From assembly GCA_005405945.1 (NCBI GenBank), contig BJHW01000001.1, forward strand, positions 7,316,001 to 7,380,000: a DNA stretch of 64,000 bases, written 5' to 3'. Under the pieces are notes generated by a model. It was not told the DNA's origin. It made no database searches and saw nothing but the letters and a program-made list of their open reading frames with translations. Origin of the DNA: Streptomyces violaceusniger (GTDB lineage Bacteria; Actinomycetota; Actinomycetes; Streptomycetales; Streptomycetaceae). Within the stretch, counting starts at the first letter, position 1; each line of letters starts with the position of its first letter. Positions 26,129-34,192 of the stretch are shown here, piece after piece. Position numbers and translations under genes: made by a program.

Positions 26129-27139
26129 CTAGTCGCCCTCCCGCCGCTCGCGGGTGGCCAGTAGCCGTCGCAGGGAGTAGAGCCGGGCCGGTTCGGCGTG
26201 GCCGTCGGCTACCCATTGGTCCAGCGCGCAGTCCGGCTCGTCGTGGCTGCAGGCGCGTGGGCAGCCCTCGGTGCCCGGCTCCAGGTCAGGGAAGGCGTGG
26301 ATGACCCGCGCCGGGTCCACGTGGTGCAGCCCGAAGGACCGCACGCCCGGGGTGTCGATCACCCACCCCTTGGCGTCCGGCAGGGGCAGTGCGAGCGCGG
26401 AGGTGGTGGTGTGGCGGCCGCGGCCGGTGACCGCGTTCACCCGGCCGGTGGCCCGCTGGCGGTCCGGGACCAGCGCGTTCACCAGCGTCGTCTTGCCCAC
26501 CCCGGAGTGGCCGACGAAGACGGTGATCCGGTCCGTCAGCCGCTCCCGCACCCGGTCGGCGGCGGCGTCGCCGTCGGCCAGTTCGTCGCGGCTGGTGACG
26601 ACATAAGGGACGCCGAGCGGCTCATAGGTCTTCAGCATGTCGTCGGGGGGCGCCAGATCGGACTTGGTGAGCACGAGCAGCGGCTCCAGGCCCGCGTCGA
26701 ACGCCGCCACCAGACACCGGTCGATCAGCCGCGGGCGCGGCTCCGGATCGGCCAGGGCGGTCACGATCGCGAGCTGGTCGGCGTTGGCGACCACCACCCG
26801 CTCGTACGGATCGTCGTCGTCGGCGGTCCGGCGCAGGACGGAGGAGCGCTCCTCGACCCGGACGACCCGGGCGAGCGTGTCCTTGTCGCCGGAGAGATCC
26901 CCGACGACCGCGACCCGGTCGCCGACCACGACGCCCTTACGGCCGAGCTCGCGGGCCTTCATGGCGGTGATGGTGCGGTCCTCGACCAGGACCGTGAGCC
27001 GGCCGCGGTCGACCGTCAGCACGAATCCCTCGGCGGCGTCCTCGTGTTTGGGGCGGATGTTGGTGCGCGGCCGGTTGCCCTTGCGGTTGGGGCGGATCCG
27101 AACGTCGTCCTCGTCGGTGTGCTTGCCGTAGCGGCGCAT
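26129..27139 (-). CDS. rsgA: Ribosome small-subunit-dependent GTPase RsgA
   Basis: This is 336 residues with an N-terminal basic stretch and OB fold (RGRLTVLVEDRTITAMKARELGRKGVVVGDRV). Next is a circularly permuted GTPase domain: LTKSDL (G4) precedes the P-loop GHSGVGKTTLVNAL and the switch DTPGVRSFGL. The C-terminal zinc knuckle reads CPRACSHDEPDC. RsgA helps late 30S maturation by GTP hydrolysis. It lies 12 nt after the aroA stop in the same direction, so probably co-transcribed. Confidence 0.95.
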   Translation of the reverse strand: MRRYGKHTDEDDVRIRPNRKGNRPRTNIRPKHEDAAEGFVLTVDRGRLTVLVEDRTITAMKARELGRKGVVVGDRVAVVGDLSGDKDTLARVVRVEERSSVLRRTADDDDPYERVVVANADQLAIVTALADPEPRPRLIDRCLVAAFDAGLEPLLVLTKSDLAPPDDMLKTYEPLGVPYVVTSRDELADGDAAADRVRERLTDRITVFVGHSGVGKTTLVNALVPDRQRATGRVNAVTGRGRHTTTSALALPLPDAKGWVIDTPGVRSFGLHHVDPARVIHAFPDLEPGTEGCPRACSHDEPDCALDQWVADGHAEPARLYSLRRLLATRERREGD

Positions 27140-27151
27140 GAGTCCAGGCTC

Positions 27152-28528
27152 TCAGGATCTCCGCGCCGAGGTCGTCGTCGCGTCGAGCATCCCGGTCCAC
27201 AGGCCGGGGAAGTCGGGGAGGGTCTTCGCGGTGGTCGCCACGTTCTCGACCAGCACGCCGTCGACGGTCAGGCCGAGGACGGCGGCGGCGGTGGCCAGCC
27301 GATGGTCCTCGTAGGTGTGGAAGATCCCGCCGTGCAGCGGGCGCGGGCGGATCCGCAGGCCGTCCTCGGTCTCGATGACGTCGCCGCCCAGCTCGTTGAT
27401 CTCCTTGGCGAGGGCGGCGAGCCGGTCGGTCTCGTGGAGCCGCAGATGCGCGATGCCGCGCAGCACCGACTCGGAGTCGGCCAGCGCCGCGACCGCCGCG
27501 ATCACCGGGGTGAGCTCGCCGACCTCGTGCAGATCGGCGTCGATCCCGGTGATCCGGCCCGTTCCGGTGAAGGTCAGGCCGGTGTCGGTGAGCTCGCAGG
27601 AACCGCCCATCTCGGTGAAGATCCGGCGCAGTTCGTCCCCGGGCTGGGTGGTGCGCTCCGGCCAGTCCGGGATGGTCACCCGGCCGCCGGTGACCAGTGC
27701 GGCGGCCAGGAACGGCGCCGCGTTGGACAGATCGGGCTCGACGGCCAGGTCGCGGCCGAGCAGCGCGCTCGGCGCCACCCGCCAGACGCCCCGCTCGCCA
27801 CCTGCCTCCGGGGTGTCCACCCGCGCGCCCGCCGCACGCAGCATGTCCACGGTCATCCGGATGTGCGGCAGGGAGGGCAGCGCGGCGCCGATGTGACGCA
27901 CCTCGACGCCCTGGTTGAAGCGCGGCGCGGACAGCAGCAGCGCGCTCACGAACTGGGAGGACGACGAGGCGTCGACGCGGACCGGACCGCCGTCCAGCGC
28001 CCCGCCGCCGTGCACGGTCATCGGCAGCGCGCCGCGGCCGTCGTCGTCGATGCGGGCGCCGAGGGCGCGCAGCGCGTCGATGACGCCGTGCAGCGGGCGC
28101 TCGTGGGAGCGGGGGTCGCCGTCGAAGTGGACGGGACCGTCGGCCAGGGCGGCGACCGGCGGCAGGAAGCGCATCACGGTGCCGGCGTTGCCGACGTCGA
28201 TGGTGGCCGGGCCGTGCAGCCCCGCCGGGATGACCCGCCAGGCCTCTCCGCCGCCGGAGGGGCCGCTGGAGCCGAGGGTGCCGTCGGACACCGTCTCCTC
28301 GATGCCGACGCCCATGGCGCGCAGGGCGGCGGCCATCAGGAGGGTGTCGCGGGAGCGGAGCGGGCGGCGCAGCCAGCCGGGTTCGGCGGCGAGCGCGGCC
28401 AGGATCAGACCGCGGTTGGTAACCGACTTGGATCCGGGCACGGTGACGGTCGCGTCAACCGCTCCGTCGGCGATCGGAGCGGGCCAGAGGGCGGTGTGGT
28501 CGCCCGGGGAGGTCTCAATGCCGGTCAT
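27152..28528 (-). CDS. aroA: 3-phosphoshikimate 1-carboxyvinyltransferase (EPSP synthase)
   Basis: This is 458 residues from MTGIETSPGDHTALW. EPSP synthase motifs are DATVTVPGSKSVTNRGLILAALA (phosphate binding), DVGNAGTVMRFLPPVAAL, ASSSSQFVSALLLSAP, AVEPDLSNAAPFLAAALV and LRLHETDRLAALAKEINELGGDV. It joins shikimate-3-phosphate and PEP in aromatic amino-acid synthesis. It lies upstream of rsgA in one unit. A start 69 nt upstream adds a non-conserved stretch and is rejected. Confidence 0.95.
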   Translation of the reverse strand: MTGIETSPGDHTALWPAPIADGAVDATVTVPGSKSVTNRGLILAALAAEPGWLRRPLRSRDTLLMAAALRAMGVGIEETVSDGTLGSSGPSGGGEAWRVIPAGLHGPATIDVGNAGTVMRFLPPVAALADGPVHFDGDPRSHERPLHGVIDALRALGARIDDDGRGALPMTVHGGGALDGGPVRVDASSSSQFVSALLLSAPRFNQGVEVRHIGAALPSLPHIRMTVDMLRAAGARVDTPEAGGERGVWRVAPSALLGRDLAVEPDLSNAAPFLAAALVTGGRVTIPDWPERTTQPGDELRRIFTEMGGSCELTDTGLTFTGTGRITGIDADLHEVGELTPVIAAVAALADSESVLRGIAHLRLHETDRLAALAKEINELGGDVIETEDGLRIRPRPLHGGIFHTYEDHRLATAAAVLGLTVDGVLVENVATTAKTLPDFPGLWTGMLDATTTSARRS

Positions 28529-28643
28529 GGGTCTCACTTTAGTGGTTCGCCCGAAGTGCCAATCTTGATCGAAAGTGGCGAAACCCAGTCGAAACACGGC
28601 GCTGCTACGGGCACCGGTGGAGGCGCGCCGGGCGCTCGTACGG

Positions 28644-28748
28644 GGTCACGGTCCCGGCGGCCAGGGTCACAGTCCCAGTAGCCAGGGTCACGGTCCCAGC
28701 AGCCCGGGTCACGGTCCCAGCAGCCCGGGTCACAGCCCGAGCAGCCAG
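28644..28748. repeat. 21-bp tandem repeat, five copies
   Basis: GGTCACGGTCCCAGCAGCCCG-like units start at 28644, 28665, 28686, 28707 and 28728, spanning the 3' end of the M50 gene and the gap to aroA. The last unit overlaps the terminal codons of the peptidase gene. Confidence 0.85.
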
Positions 28749-29443
28749 CGCCCTCCGGCGAGCAGCGAACACAGCGAAACCACGTGGAAGAGCAGCAGCC
28801 AGGCGCCGGCCGGAATGCCCGTCAGCCGGGCGAGCTGGTCGGGGTCGGAGTCGTACGCGCCGCCGTGACGGCGCTTGCGCTGGAGCTCGAAGGCCGGACG
28901 CACGCCCCCCAGGAGGAGGAACCACACCACGGCGTACGCGAATCCCGCCTGGACGTCCGGCCCGGTCAGCCAGGAGACGAGGAAGAAGGCGGCCCCGCTG
29001 ATGACGACCGTAAGGACGCCATAGGCGTTGCGGATCATCACCAGCATCGCGACCAGCAGCGCCGTCGTCCCCCACAGCAGCAAGGTGATGTGGTTCGCCG
29101 CCAGCAGCCAGGCGCCGCCGAGGCCCAGCAGGGACGGGGCGGTGTAGCCGGACGCCGCGGTGAGGATCATGCCCAGGCCCGTGGGCTTGCCGCGGGAGAC
29201 GGTCAGCCCCGAGGTGTCCGAGTGCAGCCGTATGCCGTCCAGCCGCCGCCCGCTGAGCAGGGCGACCACGGCGTGGCCGCCCTCGTGGGCGATGGTGATG
29301 GCGTTACGGGCTATCCGCCAGGCGGTGCGGAAGACCACGACCGCGAACGCGATCACGCCGGTGGAGACGACCAGCCAGGTGGTGGGGTCGGGCTGGGCGC
29401 CGGTCACCCGGTCCCACAGATCGGCGGCGTTCGTTGCGTCCAT
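28730..29443 (-). CDS. M50-family membrane zinc metallopeptidase
   Basis: This is 237 residues from MDATNAADLWDRVTG with about five or six transmembrane helices. HEGGHAVVALLSGRRLDGI near residue 54 supplies HExxH, and the following G-rich loop (TGLGMILTAASGYTAPSLLGLGGAWLL) fits the M50 fold. Such peptidases cleave within the membrane. No partner anti-sigma factor is adjacent. Divergent from the SRAP gene with only a 48-bp gap. Confidence 0.85.
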   Translation of the reverse strand: MDATNAADLWDRVTGAQPDPTTWLVVSTGVIAFAVVVFRTAWRIARNAITIAHEGGHAVVALLSGRRLDGIRLHSDTSGLTVSRGKPTGLGMILTAASGYTAPSLLGLGGAWLLAANHITLLLWGTTALLVAMLVMIRNAYGVLTVVISGAAFFLVSWLTGPDVQAGFAYAVVWFLLLGGVRPAFELQRKRRHGGAYDSDPDQLARLTGIPAGAWLLLFHVVSLCSLLAGGRWLLGL

Positions 29444-29491
29444 GTGCGGGCGGCTCCTCACGTCGGTAGGGGTCGTGGCAGTGTGGCACCT

Positions 29492-30309
29492 ATGTGCGGT
29501 CGATACGCAGCGAGCCGGAGGCCGGAGGATCTCGTCGGGCTCTTCGGTGTGGAGAAGTGGGAGCCGGAGGAGACTTTGGCGCCGGACTGGAACGTCGCGC
29601 CCACCAAGGACGTGTACGCGGTGCTCGAACGTCCCCTTAAGGACGCCGCCGAACCGCGCCCGGTTCGCCAGCTGAGGGCGCTGAAGTGGGGGCTGGTGCC
29701 GTCCTGGGCGAAGTCCCCGAGGGCGGCGCCAAGATGATCAACGCACGGGCCGAGACCGTGCACGAGAAGCCGTCCTACCGGCGCCCGTTCGCCTCGCGGC
29801 GCTGCATCCTGCCCGCCGACGGCTACTACGAGTGGGTCACCGCGGCGGGGGAGCGGCAGCTGGAGGAGAAGGGCAAGCGCAAGCGGCCCCGCAAGCAGCC
29901 GTACTTCGTGACCCCGGTGGACGGCTCGGTGATGGCCATGGCCGGGCTGTACGAGTTCTGGCGGGACCGGACGCTGCCCGACGAGCACCCCCGGGCGTGG
30001 TGGGTCACCTGCACGGTGATCACCACCGAGGCGGACAAGGAGCCCTTCGGGGGCGCGGCCCGGGACGAGGGGCCGCGCTCGCTCGCCGAGATCCACCCGC
30101 GGATGCCGCTGGTCCTCACCGAGGACCGCTGGGCCTCCTGGCTGGACCCGGGCCGCGCCGACCCCGACGACCTGCTGCCGCTGCTGGCGCCGCCGCCCTC
30201 CGGGCTGCTGCGGGCCTACCCGGTGACGACCGGGGTGAGTGATGTCCGTAACAACGGCCCCGAGCTGCTCGATGAGCTCGAGGCCCCGGAGGAGGGCACG
30301 CTGTTCTGA
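29492..30309 (+). CDS. SRAP-domain protein (HMCES/YedK family; one apparent frameshift)
   Basis: Repaired, this is 272 residues. It starts MCGRYAA, so Cys2 becomes the N-terminal nucleophile after Met removal. The catalytic Asn is in MINARAETV, Glu in DGYYEWV and His in EIHPRMPLVL. The frame breaks at the C4 run 29715-29718 (WAKSP, then EGGAKMINAR when one C is added). SRAP proteins crosslink to abasic sites in single-stranded DNA and shield them. The stop overlaps the next start by one base. Confidence 0.88.
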
Positions 30310-30997
30310 TGGCCGCGAAGAAGACGGACGAACCTCGGAAGAGGACGGACGAGCCTCAGGTGACCACCGAGATGGTGGCGACCCCGGCCGGGGACGCGCG
30401 GATCACCTGGCACGACGCCCCCGGCGCCCATGCCCTGCTCGCCGCGAGCCATGGCGCCGGCGGGGCATCGAGGCGCGGGACCTGCGTGCGCTGGCCGGGG
30501 CGCTCCCCGGGCTCGGGGTGAGCGTCGCGCTGGTCGAGCAGCCCTGGCGGGTGGCGGGCAAGAAGGTCGCGCCCGCGCCCTCGACCCTGGACACCGGATG
30601 GCGTGCCGTATGGCCCGCGCTGGAGAAGGCCGGGCTGCCGATCGTGGCGGGCGGCCGTAGCGCCGGGGCGCGGGTGGCCTGCCGGACCGCGACGGAGCTG
30701 GGCGCGCAGGCCGTGCTGGCCCTGTCGTTCCCGCTGCACACGCCGGGCAAGCCGGAGCGGTCCCGGGCCGAGGAGCTGCTGGCCACGGGCGTGCCGACGC
30801 TGATCGTCCAGGGCGGCCGGGACCCGTTCGGGCGCCCGGAGGAGTTCCCGGAGCTGCCCGCGGCCATGGAGCTCGTGGAGGTGCCGTACGGCGATCATGT
30901 CTTCGGCCTGCCGAAGTCGGCGGACCTCGACGAGCCCGCGGCGCTCGCCCTGATCACCGGGGCCGTCGCCGATTGGCTGCCGCGTGCCCTGGGCTGA
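30309..30997 (+). CDS. Alpha/beta-hydrolase family protein (KANL3/Tex30-like; one apparent frameshift)
   Basis: Repaired, this is 229 residues. The N-terminus reads ALLAASHGAGG, the frame breaks at the G4 run 30462-30465, and one added G continues as GIEARDLRALAGALPGLG. The nucleophile elbow is VAGGRSAGARVACR with Ser, the acid lies near QGGRDPFGRPEEF and the His in YGDHVFGLPKS. This is the compact dienelactone-hydrolase-like fold. Substrate unknown. It is translationally coupled to the SRAP gene. Confidence 0.8.
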
Positions 30998-31010
30998 TCG
31001 CTGACAATGG

Positions 31011-31085
31011 CCGCTGCCCGCTGCCCGCTGCCCGCTGCCCGCTGCCCGCTGCCCGCTGCCCGCTGCCCGCTGACCGCTGCCCGCT
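31011..31085. repeat. Heptanucleotide microsatellite (CCGCTGC)n
   Basis: About ten tandem copies of CCGCTGC with one A/C variant lie just after the hydrolase stop and about 85 bp before the SigR-type promoter. Confidence 0.9.
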
Positions 31086-31169
31086 GTCGCTGATCGCCGA
31101 CTGCTGGCCGCTGGCCCGCCGGCCGCTGACCCGCCCTGGTCAAGGGCGCCGGGGGCCGGGCCGGGGGCG

Positions 31170-31195
31170 GGAATGCGACGCGGGGGATCCGTGTT
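31170..31195 (+). promoter_or_regulatory. SigR-dependent autoregulatory promoter (sigRp2-like)
   Basis: GGAAT (31170-31174), an 18-nt spacer and GTT (31193-31195) are an exact match to the SigR consensus. The predicted start near 31202 lies 64 nt upstream of the long-form ATG. In S. coelicolor a SigR-driven promoter upstream of sigR gives positive feedback. Confidence 0.75.
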
Positions 31196-31265
31196 GAACG
31201 GGCTGTCGGTACTCACCGTGTAAGAGGCACTGATACGCGGAATACGAGGAAGAGGAGTCCCCCGC

Positions 31266-32120
31266 ATGGGTTCGCTTGCTTGCCCGGCCCGTCCACGCGC
31301 CGCTGACCTGGACTGGTCTCAGCTGCAGGCGGCGCAGGCCGTGAAGATCGGAGCGGCGGGCGCACCGGATCGTCGTCTATTCTCCGATTCGAGCGGGTCC
31401 GCATCCGGACCCGACACGAAGCTGGAGGAGGTGGGTCAGGTCACTGGGACCGACGCAGGGACCGACGGCGTTACCGAGGGAGAGCCGATCGAGCGGTCGC
31501 AGGAGTCGTCCTCGGAGCGCAATGCGCGCTTCGAGCGGGACGCCCTTGCCTTCCTGGACCAGATGTACTCGGCCGCGCTGCGGATGACGCGTAACCCGGC
31601 CGACGCGGAGGACCTCGTGCAGGAGACCTACGCGAAGGCGTACGGGTCCTTCCACCAGTTCCGCGAGGGCACCAACCTCAAGGCGTGGCTGTACCGCATC
31701 CTGACCAATACCTTCATCAACTCGTACCGCAAGAAGCAGCGGGAGCCGCAGCGCAGCGCGGCCGAGGAGATCGAGGACTGGCAGCTCGCGCGCGCCGAGT
31801 CGCACATGTCGACCGGTCTGCGCTCCGCCGAGTCGCAGGCCCTCGACCACCTGCCCGACTCCGATGTCAAGGAGGCCCTTCAGGCCATCCCCGAGGAGTT
31901 CCGCATCGCGGTCTATCTCGCGGATGTCGAGGGCTTTGCCTACAAGGAGATCGCGGACATCATGGGTACACCCATCGGTACGGTGATGTCCCGGCTGCAC
32001 CGTGGGCGCCGCCAGCTGCGCGGTCTGCTGGAGGACTACGCCCGTGGGCGCGGGCTGGTCCCGGCGGGCGCGGGCGCCGCGGCGGACGAGTCGCACGATC
32101 GGAAAGGCGCGGACTCATGA
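31266..32120 (+). CDS. sigR: Thiol-stress ECF sigma factor SigR (long SigR' frame)
   Basis: This is 284 residues from the ATG. An internal GTG at 31431, with GGAGG just before it, begins VGQVTGTDAGTDGV, the usual SigR start, giving about 229 residues. The difference is exactly 55 codons, the size reported for the unstable SigR' isoform of S. coelicolor. Region 2 is FLDQMYSAALRMTRNPADAEDLVQETYAKAY plus NLKAWLYRILTNTFINSYR. Region 4 is AYKEIADIMGTPIGTVMSRLHRGRRQLR. SigR directs thioredoxin, mycothiol and proteolysis genes under disulfide stress. Its stop overlaps rsrA (ATGA). Confidence 0.95.
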   Translation: MGSLACPARPRAADLDWSQLQAAQAVKIGAAGAPDRRLFSDSSGSASGPDTKLEEVGQVTGTDAGTDGVTEGEPIERSQESSSERNARFERDALAFLDQMYSAALRMTRNPADAEDLVQETYAKAYGSFHQFREGTNLKAWLYRILTNTFINSYRKKQREPQRSAAEEIEDWQLARAESHMSTGLRSAESQALDHLPDSDVKEALQAIPEEFRIAVYLADVEGFAYKEIADIMGTPIGTVMSRLHRGRRQLRGLLEDYARGRGLVPAGAGAAADESHDRKGADS

Positions 32121-32434
32121 GCTGCGGAGAGCCGCATGAGACGGACTGCTCCGAGGTTCTCGACCACCTCTACGAGTTCCTCGACCACGAGATGCCGGAC
32201 GGCGACTGCGCCAAGTTCGAGGTGCACTTCGACGAGTGCTCCCCGTGCCTGGAGAAGTACGGCCTCGAGAAGGCCGTGAAGAAGCTCGTCAAGCGGTGCT
32301 GCGGCCATGACGACGTGCCCACCGACCTCCGGTCGAAGGTCATGGGGCGGATCGAGCTGATCCGCTCCGGGCAGGCGGTGCCGGAGCGCGAGATCACGAC
32401 GGAGACGAAGGCGCCGAGCAGCGCCCAGGAGTGA
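32117..32434 (+). CDS. rsrA: Redox-sensitive zinc anti-sigma factor RsrA
   Basis: This is 105 residues. The zinc/disulfide-switch residues are all present at the published positions: C3, H7, C11, C31, H37, C41, C44 (HFDECSPC), plus C61 and C62. The HxxxCxxC module defines ZAS anti-sigma factors. Reduced RsrA binds zinc and SigR; oxidation forms a disulfide (C11 with C44 in S. coelicolor) and frees SigR. It is co-translated with sigR through an ATGA overlap, which keeps stoichiometry. Confidence 0.95.
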   Translation: MSCGEPHETDCSEVLDHLYEFLDHEMPDGDCAKFEVHFDECSPCLEKYGLEKAVKKLVKRCCGHDDVPTDLRSKVMGRIELIRSGQAVPEREITTETKAPSSAQE

Positions 32435-32500
32435 TCCCGGCGGGGTGCGTAGCGCCCAGGAGTGGTCCCGGGGCGCAGCGCCCAGGAGTGACCCCGCGGC
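32420..32500. repeat. Short repeats derived from the rsrA 3' end
   Basis: AGCGCCCAGGAGTG at the rsrA stop is repeated at 32451 and 32477 with related flanks (TGATCCCGG, TGGTCCCGG, TGACCCCG). The first copy encodes the last residues of RsrA. Confidence 0.8.
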
Positions 32501-32680
32501 TCGGCCCCCAGTGGTACGCCGGTCGAACGTGAGTGGACTTGGCGCGTTCTCGCCCCCACCCTCGGTGATCACATCATCACTCGAAGGGGTGTAATCGGAC
32601 AGTCCCTCCGGTCCCATACGCCCCGCCTCGTCCTAAGCTCCCCAACCACCTGACCCGCCCCGCCCGAGAGGGGCGGCGCA

Positions 32681-34192
32681 ATGGACATGGATGGGGAGGA
32701 GGACACCGTGCGGGCACTTCCCCACGGCGCGCGCGCCTATGTCCTGTGCGCCGTGCTCGCCGGGGCGTACTGCGCCGCCCCGGCCGTACGGCCCGGAGCG
32801 GCCGTCCCCTGGGCCACGACCGCCCTGCTCGCCGCGGTCCACGCGGTCGGCTCCAGGGTCCGCGCCCGCTGGCCGGAATGGTGCAGCCCCGTCCTTCTGG
32901 CCGGGGCTTTTCTGCTGCCGCCCGCTGCCGCTGCGCTGGTCGCCGTGCCCGGTGCGCTGCTCGCCCGCGTCGAGCGGCCCCCGGCCGGGGCGCGGCGGGC
33001 CTGGCGCGCCGCACGGCTCTCGCTGGCCGTCTGGGCCGCCTCGTGCGCCTTCGCGGCCCTTGACGGCCCCGGGACCCTCAGCGCCCTCTGGGCCCTCGGC
33101 GACGGCGCCCAGGCCCCTGTTGGGCAGGCGTCCGCTGGGCAGGTCCCCGCTGGGCAGGCCTCCGCCGCGCTGGCGTCCGCTACGCCCGGCTTTCCGTACG
33201 CCCTGGCGGCCGCCGTGGCCGCCGCGCTCGTCCTGGGCCTGACCGCCACCGCACTGGAGGGCGGGGTGCTGGTCACCGCCGAGCGGCAGTCTCCGCGCGC
33301 CGCCTGGTGGGGGCGGCTGCCCGGCGCCCTCGCTCCGTACCTGGTGCACGGGCCCGCCGGGCTGGCCATGGCCGTGCTGTGGCGCAGCCCTTACGGACCG
33401 GCGGCGGCCCTGCTGGTGCTGCTGCCGATGTACGTCTGCGCCTGCGGCTTCGTGCTCTACCGCCGCGAGAGCGCCGCTCACCAGGCCACCATCCGCGCCC
33501 TGGTCCAGGCGGTCGACATCAAGGACCGCTACACCCGGGGCCACAGCGAGCGCGTCGGCCGCGCCTCCGCGATGATCGCCCGTGAGCTGGGCATGAGCGG
33601 GGACCGGCTGGAGGCGGTGCGGATCGCGGGCATCCTGCACGACGTCGGCAAGCTCGGCGTACCCACCCGGCTGCTGCGCAAAAACGGTCCGCTGACGCCT
33701 GATGAGCGCCGGGTGATCGAGCTGCACCCCGAGTACGGCGACGAGATGGTGCGCGGCATCGGCTTCCTGGGCGAGGCGCGGGCCGCGATCCTCCACCACC
33801 ATGAGCGGCTTGACGGCAGCGGCTATCCGTACGGGCTCGCCGGGGCGCAGATCCCGGAGTTCGCCCGGGTGGTCGCGGTGGCGGACGCCTTCGACGCGAT
33901 GACCTCGACGCGTACGTACCGCAGGGCGCGGTCGGTGCCCACGGCCGTGGAGGAGCTGAAGCGGTGCGCGGGCTCGCAGTTCGACCCCCGCATGGTGCGG
34001 GCCCTCACCCGCGCCCTGGACCGCCACGGCTGGCACGCGGCGGTCACGGCGGACGCCCCTGAGGAGCGCGGAAACGTCCCAGCAGACGCCCTCCCCGAGC
34101 CCGCCCCGCCCCTGGTGCGCGCGGCGGCCCCCGGCACGGCCACCCCCGGCGGACCCCGCCCCGGCACGGGCGGCCCCGGCGGTGCCCCATGA
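32681..34192 (+). CDS. Membrane HD-GYP-like phosphohydrolase domain protein
   Basis: This is 503 residues. The N-terminal half has about seven hydrophobic segments (e.g. AYVLCAVLAGAYCAAPAV, AALLVLLPMYVCACGFVLY). The cytoplasmic HD domain (near 265-450) has GHSERVGRAS, ILHDVGKLGVP (HD), LHPEYGDEMV, HHHERLDGSGYPYGL, and VADAFDAMTSTRTYR. That pattern matches HD-GYP domains, which hydrolyse c-di-GMP, but activity is inferred. A GTG at 32708 with GGAGGAGG five nt upstream is an alternative and perhaps better start. The stop overlaps the next gene (ATGA). Confidence 0.85.
   Translation: MDMDGEEDTVRALPHGARAYVLCAVLAGAYCAAPAVRPGAAVPWATTALLAAVHAVGSRVRARWPEWCSPVLLAGAFLLPPAAAALVAVPGALLARVERPPAGARRAWRAARLSLAVWAASCAFAALDGPGTLSALWALGDGAQAPVGQASAGQVPAGQASAALASATPGFPYALAAAVAAALVLGLTATALEGGVLVTAERQSPRAAWWGRLPGALAPYLVHGPAGLAMAVLWRSPYGPAAALLVLLPMYVCACGFVLYRRESAAHQATIRALVQAVDIKDRYTRGHSERVGRASAMIARELGMSGDRLEAVRIAGILHDVGKLGVPTRLLRKNGPLTPDERRVIELHPEYGDEMVRGIGFLGEARAAILHHHERLDGSGYPYGLAGAQIPEFARVVAVADAFDAMTSTRTYRRARSVPTAVEELKRCAGSQFDPRMVRALTRALDRHGWHAAVTADAPEERGNVPADALPEPAPPLVRAAAPGTATPGGPRPGTGGPGGAP

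Noticed and set aside
25557..26132. Two overlapping plus-strand open frames across the repeat array
   Set aside because: They translate the 26-bp repeats; absence of stops follows from repeat composition.
26198..28681. An 827-codon frame antisense to rsgA and aroA
   Set aside because: Composition is that of a GC-rich reverse-strand shadow; both opposite genes have full family signatures.
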